In this document: piece by piece, positions 1 through 12,000 of the stretch | How the letters are laid out: each line of letters begins with the position of its first letter | Position numbering within the stretch: position 1 is the stretch's first letter | Assembly (NCBI GenBank): GCA_002682825.1 | Contig: NOKP01000026.1 | Location: 434,001-498,000, forward strand | Direction of reading: 5' to 3' | Origin: Neonectria sp. B-13 | Taxonomy: Eukaryota > Ascomycota > Sordariomycetes > Hypocreales > Nectriaceae | DNA: 64,000 bases | Made by a program: the position numbers and the translations under genes | The notes under the pieces: model-generated | Databases searched by the model: none | The model's input: the letters and a program-made list of their open reading frames with translations, nothing else | What the model was told of the DNA's origin: nothing

Positions 1-1906
1 CGCCATGATGATCTTGAAGAACTCCTCGCTCTCAGCCTTGGCTTTGGAAACGGTCAGGGGGTGGAATCCCTCGAGGTTGCGGCGAATCCTGTTCTTCTCC
101 TCGACGCTAAATCGGTTGGGCGCCGCGACAAGTTGTTCAAGCAGGTGAATCGTGTCTACCGAGGTGACGAAGCATTCGTTCTTCTCGGCCCACCATATAC
201 ATGAGATGCAGATGCTGTTGGGCGGGCGCTCGTTAACAGCAACCGGGTGGAAAGTCGTCGTGAGAGTACTTCCACGCTGCGTCTTCTGGAAGCGCACAAT
301 CCGCCGACGGTTGTCCCACTCCTCCTGGGTCCAGTTCTCGGCCATGGCGTCCAGCTTGCCCTGGATCTTAAGCACCGCCTTGTTTCCATAGAGAGATACT
401 GGGTGGTAGTTGTTGTTGGTGCTGTTGGCGATGGTGCTTGTCCGAATAAGCTGCGGCGTCCCGCTTGTCGACGGCATCGGCAGTGGCGTCAAGCTTGGCC
501 TCCCGGGCAAGGACGGATCCAACACTGCGGGGCCCCGCCCCGTGCTCCCCAAGGTGCTCGGGTATCCGGTCCATCCCGGCGGCCGGCGATAGTGAGGGGG
601 TTCTGCGAAACTGGTGCTTCTGTATGCGCTTATCATCTCGTTGTTTCCTGGCTGGAAGGTATTGGCATATTGTCCCTGTTGCGTCGGGTACTCGTAGGTA
701 TTTGTAGGAGGCTCTGATGGCAGTTCCGACTCGGCCTTGGGTGATATACTCGGCTGATCCAGCGTAGGGGCAGGTGCCCCGTCCTCCTGCTTAGGCATCT
801 TGGTTGACCTCGTGATGTCATCCCCAGACCCTTCGAGGTACTGAAAGGTCCCAACAACGGTCCGCGAAATCTCTTCTCCCGAAGCGCCTTCATGGAGGAG
901 TGACATGGGCACGTTGCTGGTCTGGCAGCCCGTGACTAGGAGTTGGGGAGCATCTGAGCTGTATGTGTAGGCAAACCCAGAGCTGTCCTGCCCTTCCCGC
1001 GTCACTTCCGCAGGGCATTTCTCTGTCCCAAACAGCAGGAAAAAGTAGGGAATCGACGACAGGGAAAGGACGTCATATTGCGAGGAAACCTTGACGAAGA
1101 CCTTTGTGCCAAACACGCCTGAGGTGGGCTGGCAGGAGAGCACCGTTGACCCCGAGGGTATGTATTGGGTAACGGAGGCATTGTTCGAGGCGAACGACTG
1201 TTGATTCAGCTGGGCGAACTTGTCGGTATGCTGCTGCGTCGGGAAAGGTTGAGTTGGATACTGTTCGTAGGCAGCATCTTGGTACCTCGTGGGGTCGTAA
1301 CCTGCTGCTGAGCCTTCCGTTAGCCTCTCTTGTTCGTTTCCAGGCCCCTGGGTACTAGGCAACCATGGCCCGTTTGCAGCCATCACCAACAGTTCGCCTT
1401 CAAATCACCACCAACCCGTGCGTTTCCGAGTTGGGCACACACAAGCTGTCACCCACTGGGCATCACTTACCATGCATCGAGGGCAGCTGCGACTTGCTGT
1501 AGGCCGCCATTTCCAAGAGCCTAGGTGGGGAGTCCCCGCGTGGGTCTCCCCCGTTGGCTGCTCGAGCAGCTTCTTCGTAACGAAGCGTGAGCGTCTCGGG
1601 CGACTCGAGCCTGTCGTCCACACCAACAATGATTGGCTTTTGGGGATGGTAGTCAGGCTGTGAGGATAGAAGGTGTCAGTCTTGGGCATGTCTCGAAACA
1701 GAGTCTTTGGAGAGTAGAAAGTCCACACGAGGACAAAACAAATGGAGATGGAGGGATGGAGAAGGCTAGGCAAGACGCTCCGCAACCTTGTGGGCGAACC
1801 GAAGAGCAAGAGGTTGGTCCTGTCACGGGAGTGTTGGAACAGGGTCTGGGTTTCGACTCACCTCGAAAAGCTTGTAGGGCGGACACTGGAACTTGACAGC
1901 AGACAT
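1..1906 (-). CDS. medA: Medusa (MedA/Acr1/Ren1)-like developmental regulator, C-terminus cut by window edge
   Basis: Three exons, reading leftward: 1906-1862 (15 codons beginning MSAVKFQCPPYKLFE), 1657-1471, and 1397 to the edge. The introns are 204 and 73 bp with GTGAGT and GTAAGT donors, and the reading frame is kept across both junctions. About 543 residues lie inside the window. Residues about 164-264 (from LSCQPTSGVFGTKVFV) resemble an IPT/TIG-like immunoglobulin fold. From about residue 411 to the edge runs the strongly conserved block I know from Medusa proteins, including KAVLKIQGKLDAM, PPNSICISCIWW and EEKNRIRRNLEGF (DUF7082-type). Known family members (A. nidulans MedA, Magnaporthe Acr1, Fusarium Ren1) control conidiophore and conidium development as nuclear regulators. 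Everything after IIMA lies outside the window. An internal ATG at 1383 is in frame, but the conserved upstream exons argue for the start at 1906. The family call rests on recall of the conserved block. Confidence 0.82.
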
Positions 1907-4026
1907 CAAGCTGTCGGGAAGGGGGAGTTGATGGGAAAAGTGTTTTTGAGGGAGGAGGCGAAGAACGTAAACCACTGTCTTGAACAGGGGCGGTCGCGGT
2001 TGTTAAACACAGGTCTCGACGAGGTCTTATTCAACGGGGATCAGTCAGCCAGGGGAGGGTCCCTTTGTGCTTGAGCTTTGGTTCTCGGAGATTTGATCCA
2101 GCACAGGGCATAGGCTAATGTGTAACCTGATTCTTTTGTTATGCTAGTTGCCCTTGGTCAGTCTCTCCCTTGACTTGCTTCTGCGTCCAGGGCGTGGCGT
2201 TGTGAAACAACCGAGTGAACGGCGGGTCCCTTACTGGTGTGTGATTCGAGTTGCTCGGAGGGGCGCACGGTGATTCCGATCCAGAGCAGAGACAGTGGCA
2301 TTCCAAGAAGGGAGAGATATGTTGCCCTTTTGAGCCTTGGTTACTTCTCGCTCGGGGGAGATGCTGCTTAAACCGGGGTAGCGGACGTTGTGACGTTGCG
2401 AGTTCGATTTCAGTGATACCAGGGCAGTTGCGGCCTCATTGGTTGGCCCCGCTGAGGAGGAAAAACAAACAGAGATGTGGTGGGCGGCCAAGTTCCGGCA
2501 AGAGGAATCCGAATGGAGACGTGCAGGATTGTGTGCTGAAGAAACCCGTGCAATGCAACCCAAGGAGTCTGGGAAATTCGGTCAGCAGCAACATCAGACA
2601 ACAGAAGCGACCTCGAACGTGGACCAGATCACGATGGAGCTGGAAGAGGTTTCGAGCACCTGCTTCAGGAAGAACATCACTCGCGCGGGGAGGTCGAGTC
2701 ATCAGACAATACGCACATGGCTTCTCAAGCTTGGCTCAAGGTGTGATTACCAGAAACGAGACGAAGCTAGCTGAAGAGGAATTTCTGTCTTCCAAGGCAT
2801 TCAGCCACTGGTCTGTAATTACCCTGAATATGTTGGGAGCTATTGTCGGGTAATGATGGTCAGTTCATGTTCGTTGCCAAAACATCGGATGACGTTGCGT
2901 CCCGCCAGGCAAAAGCCTTCGCGAGGACGAGGGACGCGTTGCCTTGTAATTACGCTCCGGGGGTGGGAAGACGAACAGAGACAGAGCGGAGCGTAAACAG
3001 AGGAGTGTCTGGGGCGGGTAGTGAGAGCTGATCCAGGCTGGCGAGATTCACGAAAGTCAGAGTCTCGCTCGGGAAGGTTGATGGGGGTGTCGGAGGCAGA
3101 TGAGGGAGGAGAAACATGAGGGGGCATTTCTTTTTGAGGTTGGGCGGCGTATGCAGGATTCTCTGCCCTGCGTCAAGAGGCGATAGTTGTGATTCAGATG
3201 GATAGCGGAGAGGCGGGGAGGAAAGGGTCAAGGCAAGATGGGAAGAAGACGGAAGGAAGCCAGTGGCCAAGATGTGTGGAGCAATTGTGTGCAAGTCCAG
3301 CCCTCCCTGGGGAAGCAAGGGCAAAAAAAAAACGAGTGTAACGATGAATGGGAGCAGGTTTGAGGAAACAATGTCAGGGTGAGAGGTAAAGGGAGAGAAG
3401 GCTCTGTCTAGTTGCTTTTGGGCCTTGATACTGTCAAGCTTGTGGCATCCTTGTCTGCTGAGCCCACCCACTAGCAGCCCGAAGCCGATAAACCAGTACG
3501 AGACCCGTCCCGGCCATGATCGCATCGGCCATAACCACCACGGCGGCGCGGCAGACCCAGTCCCGCGTCCCTGTGGTCAGCGCCCGTGGCATCTGGGGAG
3601 GGAGACTAGGGATCGGAGAGGGGGGGCAGAGAGCTAGGGCGACCACTTTGGCCGTTGAAATGCCAGATTTCGAGGTGTCTCAGAGACGACTGCAAGGGTG
3701 ACGGCAGAGAGAGTAGGTGTGGCAGGGGGGGCATGAGCATCAAGGCGCGGGAATGGTGGAGAAGGCGAACTTGTGACGGATCAGGATAGGAAGAGGAAGA
3801 GCCCCAGCGCGGGAGTGGCCTGGCCCCAGAGGCGGGCTCATCATACAGGCTCATCGTACAGGCGCATCACCATGGGTTGGGTTGGCCTGACGGGGTATGG
3901 CTGTTCGTGGGGTCGCGACTTGCGAGTCTGGGTTGTGCGTCTGAGAGTCCCCAGGAAGCCAGAGCCAGAAGCCGTGGGATCTGGCATCAATGTGACCATG
4001 GCACGCCGTGGAGCTGGCGGCTACGA

Positions 4027-4059
4027 GACACACACACACACTCACACACACCACACACC
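4027..4059. repeat. CA microsatellite
   Basis: An interrupted run of CA dinucleotides (ACACAC... with single CTC and CC interruptions) in the non-coding DNA upstream of the MedA-like gene. Confidence 0.9.
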
Positions 4060-4632
4060 TCAACGCACCCCCCTTCCAGACGGGCAGAGAGGATCCTTGG
4101 GAGGTGCATGTACGATGACGGGCAGACAACCGGGAGCGGCAGCGGGGGAAAGCGGTAGGCCAGGGACCCCGGCGAGATGACGAGAGCAAAAGCCAGGCCA
4201 ACCAGAAGGACAACGAAAAGGAAAACAGAAGGGTCGGAAGGGAAGGGGAAAACAAAAAGAACAGTTTGTTAACGTGCCTGGGCGATGCGGTGCGCAATGC
4301 GCGTGTAAGTCGATCGAGCGGATTAGAGGGGGTGGCTATAGAGAGTCAGCGCTGATTGGAGAGGAGCAACGATGGGCATAGTGGTGTGCAGGAGTGTCGG
4401 TAGTGGCCAGGGCGTGACCAGGGACAGAGAGAGAGACCAGGAATCGACCAGGGAGTGGACATGGCGCACGGCGCACGGTGGAGGCGCCATCAGCTGGATG
4501 GGCTAGGGTCTAGGGAACCCAGGAGGGATGGCCAGGGATGGCCCAGCGCAAGCCCAGCGCGTCCCGGGCGCTGAAGGGCACGCTGGCCAGCGGCCATGCC
4601 AAGCCCGGTGGGACCCAAATGAGAGGGAAGAA

Positions 4633-4674
4633 GGGTCGAGGAGGGTCCGAGGAGGGTCGAGGGAGGGTCAAAGG
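4633..4674. repeat. short G-rich tandem repeat, about 11 bp x 4
   Basis: Four imperfect copies of GGGTCGAGGA: the first and last are 10 bp, the middle two 11 bp (GGGTCCGAGGA, GGGTCGAGGGA). All lie in the purine-rich plus strand, which is pyrimidine-rich as read by the MedA-like leader. Confidence 0.8.
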
Positions 4675-6000
4675 GGCCAGTAGCGCCAGTAGCCAGGCCG
4701 CGGTTCCAACCGTGCTGGCCCCCGTCCCGTCTTCCGTCCTCCCGTCTCCATCTCGTGTCCAGCACTGACTTCCGTAGTCTTTGAGCTTCTGACAGGGTAT
4801 GGCCGGTGCTCCTTCTGCTGCCATCTCCCATCTCCCATCTGCCGTTTGCCGCTCGCCGCTCGTCGCCCGTCCGTGACACTATCTTTGGATCCCGCCGCGT
4901 TAAGGGGGAGGCTGGCCACGCCGCCCAGTGGAGCACTCGAGGTTGCGAGAACAAGGGAAGCCAAGCCGTAAACTTACCGCTGTGAAATCACCGCCAGCGA
5001 GAACTGTCGAAATTGCGATGGAGTTGCCAACTGACAGATCGGCTGGCCTAGCGCTCCAGTCTCCTTCCCGGTGGTGTTCCTCTGGCGACGCTCCGTCGGT
5101 GATATGGCACAACGGGCCAAAAATCAGCAGACCCTTTCAGATTCGCCGGTCCAACTAGACTCGTTGTGTCTGCCGGTGTGTCTGCGTCCAACTTTTGTTG
5201 ACCACCGCCGCCGCTGCTCGAGATACACCACCACCACCACCCAAAGAAGCTGGGTGGGTTGACTGGCTCTTTTGGGTGGACGTCAGCTTGACCAGGAGGG
5301 CCTTGCGCCTCGGAGAGCTGGGGTTCCGCAAAGCCCAGCAGGGATCAAGCCTAGAGGGTAAGACGGTCGGTCGACGGGCCCGTAGCCAGGGCAAGGGGAT
5401 GACGATCGCTGATCACCTCAACCGGCACTCTGAGTCAAATCTGTCAACTCCATTCCAATCAGCCACTCGTTGCTTTTCCCAATGCCGTCTGCACGCAACA
5501 TCTCGGTCAATCATGGCCCTAGCTGAGACCCGTTCTCCCGTGTTGCGACAGGCCATGTCCCTCTGTCTCCGGGTGCCTTCTTAACCACCCAGTAGGTGCA
5601 AACCCCCTTCCATCCCGCCCGTAGTCCACACCCACTTGGGAAGTTCAAGGGACACTCGGCTAGGAGAAAAGGAAAAAGAAAAGAAAAAGGGAGTGAAGGA
5701 CGAATAATGAGAGGCGGATCTTGACGCGGATCTCTGGGATGCGTAGCACTGGCATCACCGCACACTCCGTTGGGAGGCACTGGCCCGTCTTGGGCTTTCC
5801 CTCAAAAGCAAAAGAACTAAGGGATTCTGAAGCGCCGCTCTGCTGGCTGCGAGGCCCCAATCTCGGGGACTCCAGTCCACCAAGATTCCCAAATTGGACC
5901 ATGACCGTCAATAGACTATTCGACAAGGGTATGATCCCAATGCCGCGTGCGGATTTCTCCGTAGAACGCTTGGCGGTCATATTGGCCTCTGGCGCAAATC

Positions 6001-9000
6001 CGATGTTAAACGGAAGGGCAATTGATCAGAGGCGCAACGCCAGCTGAAACGGACCAAGATAGGGAAGGTGTTGGCGATCAGCCCGGCAATGTGGGTCTGG
6101 CAGGAGGGAGATGAATCATGACAGGAGAATGAGACGGGAAGCTGGAGGAGGCAATGGCAATGACGATGAAAAGTAAATCCATACTCACGTATCCAACAGT
6201 CAGACTCCCGTCGGCTCTTCAGATCCCTTTCGGTTCTCGTCGTGCTGCCTTGCCTTGTCTTGCTTGTCTGCTTTTCCAACGTGGTAGTGGCGCCTGTACT
6301 TGGGTCGGAGCTGTCAGCGATAGACCAAACTCACGCGAGCCATCGCTCATGTCTCACCCTTACAGGTCTTTCAGATCTCGCTCGCACCTCAACTTCCTCT
6401 AAGTTGGCCCCAGTATCCGCTTTGACAGTCGCAGAAGAAACGTTGACGTGGCGAATCTGACTTTTGGCAGACAGGCTTAATGGGTCGCCGAGGCTGTCGT
6501 GTATTCTCGAAAGGTAGCAGTTGTCCTCCTTTACGAACCAGTCGCGTTGTTGACAATCGAAAGCACAATGGTCCTCAGGGGGAAGAGAGAAGGTTCTTCA
6601 GCGTGGGGAACGCCATTTATCTTATACAACCTGCCAGTCGTCAACAATGACTGATGAGCAGGCGTGGCTCTGCCAGGGTCCTGTTCACGTCTTGAACACC
6701 TGCTTCATAATTGGCCCTGCTTGTGATTCTGTTGCGCGATGAGGCCAAGGCCAGGGGAACTTGGAAGATTGTGTATTGGCCAGGTACCCAGTTCGCCAGG
6801 GATCTGCGCCGTGGGAGATCACGGTGACTTTCATGTCCCTGGCCCTGTCCCTTGCCGCCCCGATTGAGCAAGCGACCCGGCTCGATCTGGCCGTGTGGCC
6901 TCCGTAGCTCGTGGAAGGTGTCCTATCCACCTAGTCAAATTGCGTCTGTCGCCGGGGCGCATGCGTGGGATACAGCTGTGCGATACGGTTGAACAAAGCC
7001 TCTACAACCACGCCACCTCGGCTCCTGAGGGACCTCCCGATTCTACGGAGGCGGGGAGTCATCGTATCGCATCTCGCACCGGATTCGCATGTTTCCCCAG
7101 CGCTCTTTCTGGACTGCTACCAGGCCTTCCATCAGGTCGGGGTTCTGTGATCGCGGGGACAGCAGAGACACGTGAAGCTTGAGGGGGGGCGGGTGCGATC
7201 TGCGCAGGGGACCAGGGTCAGTTGTCGCCAGGGTCGCCCCCGTCCGGCTTGGGGGATCGCCAACGCTTGCAGCACCGACGCAGCTAGCTCGGCTAGGATA
7301 ACCACTGGATGGAAGACTTGAGTAAGGTCCTGCAGCTTGGCCATGAGGTTCTCGATGCTGCGCGCGGGCCGCACTTATGGAGACGACGCTACAGGATCCG
7401 TCTGGTTGGCGACTTGGACTTGGAGCTGCTTCGGCGATTGTACAGACATGACGTCTGAGTGCCACGACAAGGTCGGCGGAGCAAGTGTCGTGGAGATAGC
7501 CCTTGCTGCTTGAAGTCTGAATCCCCGTACGAATTACTCGCTAGCCCTCCGGCCCCTGCATCTTCATCCACTGCTGGCTGGATCACCTCAATTCGCGGCC
7601 TTCCCACGACCAGGCCCTTGTCCAAAACTGCCGGGGTGAAAACGAGGTCCGTTTCCCCGAGCTGCCGGGCTTCGTGGTTTTCTTTGCCAGTTATCGCGCT
7701 TGCTAATAAACGACGTGACATGTCTCCAAGACGCGTGGCAAGCGTCCAGCCCAAACTGAGCCCGAGAAAACTTGGTTGTCAAGAGTGGTGTTACTGATTG
7801 GTGAACAATTGAAATGCTAAGACCTTATCCCGAGACTCCAGGCGGGGCGTTAAAGAACCCTGAAGCAATCACAAGCTGGCAAATAGGGGGATTCACTGCC
7901 GAAAATTGGTTCGCCAAATGCTCAGGAGAACGTTATCCCGCTGCTTGCCAAATGTCATAATCCGCCTCTCTTCTCGTGGCCCAACTCGTAGCCCAACTCG
8001 AGCCTCAATCTCAATTGTATGCACCGTTCGTCCTGAAGGTGAGTTACTCGAGCGACGACTTGAGAAACCACACAGAACACGGCGATCTGTTTCCGATAAT
8101 CTCGCTTGATCACGGTCGCACCACGTGCTTCGTCTCACTTCTCTCATGGTTGCACCCTTCATCCATGCAGTGGTTCGTGGGATCGGTCGCACACATGCTT
8201 CTTCAGCATGCGAGACGCGATCCCAGCACGCAGGTTCCGCCACCTCACATGTGTTAGATTCTGCCCTGGATCATGGGCCTGGCGTGACGGAGAGAGTTCA
8301 TTGGAACTACGACGAAACCAAGGTTATCCATTCCGGCGGCGGTTGTCCTAGATGTACGACATGCGCATGTCTCAACCATGAACGAAGTAAACGTGCGCCG
8401 AACCGTATGATAAGAGCGTATAAGTCGGTTGCGGGGTGGAGGCTGTAGGATTTCGGGAGGAATGGGCGTTGAACGCCCAGGGTTGGTGCTATTTTGAGTG
8501 TTTGTTTCAACACCCCTTGTCCGCGAGGCAAGCTTCACCTAACACTATATTTCGTGCTCTGAGGTTCTTTGGACGCTTATTAGCCTTGTGTTCCAAATTC
8601 CCTTGACGCACCATGCCAAATTACTTGACAGCGCCTAGCGTGAATGTCAAACGTTGTCGGGCCTTGGTCCTCATACCACATGTGCACGGTTCGCTGTACC
8701 CGGTCTTGATTCCATTGAAGGCGAACAAGGACCGCCTCGCCGATGGGCCAGGTAGGTGGATTCCCTGGACTCCATATTGGTGGTAATTTAGTAGCCATGA
8801 CTCCCAATCTTTTCCATGGCCGCACAAATGGTGTGGCTTTCTTCGGTGCTGAGACCAGTGTCCAGAAACCCACGAGGGCGGGTATGGCAGGGTGGTTGCG
8901 CAGAGCCTGCAGCCACCGTCGCAGCTTCTCGGATCAAGCCGAGAAGTATCTCATGGTCGCCCGTGCACCTTGAATACGCCGTAAATCGTGAGGCATTGCT

Positions 9001-12000
9001 TACTGATCCCAGCTCAATAGCCCGACGAGAAATCGGTGATCCTTTGAGTTGGATCTTGCGACGGCTTAACATTTCCAATTGAATCAGACAAATCATGTTC
9101 ACTTCGTCCAGAAGACCACCCGGTTCGGTACGGGAACGGCTCGCAGACGTGCATTTTGCGGTGGCTTAACTGGACGGCGCTGATACATCTTTCCCGCAAA
9201 GGCGGCAGGTCGCCACGAAGGTTGCCCAGCAGGCTGTGGACTTGGAAAAAGTCGCACAAGCGAGCAACGACTGGTCATGACAAGGCTGCTGGCTATTCGA
9301 GATCATGCACGTCAAGGTGGCACGCACCACGTCGCACCTCGCAGATCTCGCGCCTTGCCTGACCCTAGCTCGCCTTCACCCCAGAGACTCAGCTCGATGG
9401 CCCGGTTGTGGTGACACCCGGCCGTGCGTTCGTCGTCGAGGGTTCGTTCCAATGGGACGGGTTGTTTGGGGTAGCACCAGCATGCCGGGTCGGAAGCCCA
9501 CGCCTTGAACCCATCTGGATCGGCGTGACTTGACTTGTCGAACAGTGTACTTCGTGCTTGGTACTCCGTACGTGTATTCGTAAACCGCCCGTGCAACTGT
9601 GACGAGCTGTAAGTCCGCCCATGCGGCGAGTATCGGGAGCGTACCTCGCGTCCTTTGGCTCGGTCAGTGACGACGGCTTGGGACATTGTGCTCGCGGACG
9701 AGGACTTCGCTACCAACACCCGTTTCCGGATGCGTGCAGGATCTTGGGCCGTAGTTCAGATGCGGTCTGTCGCGCTTCCTGCTTGGCTGTCAACGTGCCA
9801 TTGGACGCGCATCTGCATCTTCGGGTTCACCTTCGTCTTTGGTTTGGTCGTGCAGAATGCGATAGAGCGGTAAAGGTCAGAGGACATGCACGTGCAAAGA
9901 GGGGAAACGTTGAGACCTGAAGAATGCAATCCCTTTGTTGAAGTGGAAGGACCTCATCATGGAAGCGACGGGTGTTTTTTTAGTTCCCGTCGCCGTTGGT
10001 TAGTACTAGTAGATTTAGAGTTGTTTCAACTTCGACTGAGCCAGGCACCAAATCTGGTCACACGCGCCTGCGACTTGACCTGAAGTAAAATCCGCCTTCT
10101 ACCTGAGGCACCTAGATCCTGATCTCCCTCGACTGTTCGTCTTCACTGTGGGCGGTCTGCAAATCACCTCCAGCCACCACATCGTACAGGCGCGCTGTCG
10201 GTGAGTCAGCCGCGAACTCCTCACATCGCGGCACACCCTACTTCTCTTCTCAGTCTTCACAAGCATCAGACGCCCAGACCGAGGCCCGTGGCCGTGCACC
10301 GCCTGCAGCCCGCATCGACGGCATGCCTCGAGAAGAGCCGGCCATTGGCTTTACATCGATAGACTGGGCGTCCTGATAATTGGAGGAACAATCCCCCCGC
10401 ATCCTGCCTTGCCAACTGGTTGGTGGGTGGTGGGCAGATTCAAGCCGTCGTTACACCACGGCCCGTCCGCACGTATGGCGAATCCAATGCCTCAAAAGGC
10501 GGGAGCCCGAGCTCAACGGCTCTGCCACTCGTGTGACTGGTTGATGGACCGCACTTATCGACTCGAGGGCATCGACAACCAATGGTGGTTTGTTGGGACG
10601 CAATGGATGCAATGGTGGCCTAGATTGGATGGACACGCGCCTTCTCCCCTTTCGTCCAGCTACAGCATGCATGGCATCAGCTACGCCAATGCCAATCCAA
10701 CGACCGTCTGCCGTCTGCCATCTCTTCGGGACGTTCAATGCGATCCTATCGCGATCCTCTTGGCATCCAACACTATCTTGACCGCTCATCAGGCCAGCCG
10801 ACATCGTCTCGGAACGCATGCACGATGAGAAACCACAGGACCCTAGACCAGATCGGCCTGCACCTACGTTCCGAGCGCTGTAGTGCATGCCTCATGCACG
10901 AGACCAGTTCTGCGTCCTCAAAGCACCTCGTCGCAACATGTCCAAGAAATAGTAATAGCAATCTTCTCGGTTGCGAGTTGCGACCACCGAGCACTGCGGG
11001 CTACCTCATCTCACCCTTGACGTTGACTTCGATCCTGCAGCAGCAGCAACGCGGCCGTGCTACTAACAATGAATCGGAAGCAGCTCGTCTCGCCCATCCT
11101 GCATATCCCACGGCCATGAAGAATTGACGTGGGACAACTTCGCAGCATGCAAGAGGCAGTGCAACCCCAGAGACAAGGATTCGACTAGATCGAGGCGCGT
11201 TGGTGTGTTGGTCGTCCAAACCGTGCGGCATCGTGAGTGAATTTGCCCTCTGGCCACACCGACCAGAGGCTGAACACGGGACAGGTTACCACTTACGACC
11301 CGTCATTCCCCCTTCTCAGCGTTCAACAGGAACAGGACTCCGAAAAAGAAAAGAAAGTACACTGTTACGACGAAACGTAACTTTTAGAAAAAGAAATCAC
11401 CCTGCCAAAATTTACAACCAGTCACGCCGCCATACACTACGGGCTCGTCGGCCATTCCGAGTGCTACTCAATTGCTCATCCATGTCATGTCACGTCCCGT
11501 GCCGGTGAGGCAAAGGGCCATGATGTACAATCCCTGAGATCCTGGCTTCTGCTCACTTGGTGTCCTTGGGAATGACATCACGCCCCACCATGCTGCAGCC
11601 ACCCATTCGCTTCAGCCGACTCCAACGTTGTACCGGTATCCTAATCTGTCGGCAGACGCAGGCAAGGCGGTAAGAACAGAGGGTGTGGCCCCAGTTCGGC
11701 GTTGACTATGTTCCTTCTGCTCAGCGACAGCTTCTTCTCAACGATAAAGCCCAGATAAGCGATTGAGCCCACGTAGCAGGCAGAGCGATAGCGACAGCAC
11801 TAAAGAACGCAGAGGGGAATTTTTCTTCTTGACGAGTTGCATCCCAACTCAAAACACAACAATTTTCTTCAACGTCAAATAGACGTGCAAGCAGTCGATG
11901 GGTCAAGCACTCCGTACCTGCGGTCTCCGTAGTATTCCTTACATTGTGACGGCAAGTTCCCCCACCATGCAGCTAACAAGGGCCAGGACTGCACCTCCAC

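Larger units (their letters stand above)
1907..6000 (-). promoter_or_regulatory. probable long leader/promoter of the MedA-like gene
   Basis: I see no conserved coding frame in this 4.1 kb stretch. Read on the minus strand, toward the MedA-like gene, it has long pyrimidine-rich tracts (for example 3030-3420, 4180-4262, 4380-4460 and 5640-5700). That is the composition of fungal core promoters and 5' leaders. The longest open frames (200 codons at 2251-2853 on plus, 191 codons at 2950-3525 on minus) show no family motif, and the minus one is made largely of the pyrimidine tracts. I infer an unusually long transcribed leader and/or a large developmental promoter. The transcription start cannot be fixed from sequence. 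Confidence 0.4.

Noticed and set aside
2251..2853. 200-codon open frame upstream of the MedA-like gene
   Set aside because: No motif, no codon bias like neighbouring genes, lies in probable leader/promoter DNA; not supportable as a gene.
2950..3525. 191-codon minus-strand frame
   Set aside because: Ser/Pro/Leu-rich because it covers pyrimidine tracts; better explained as leader DNA.
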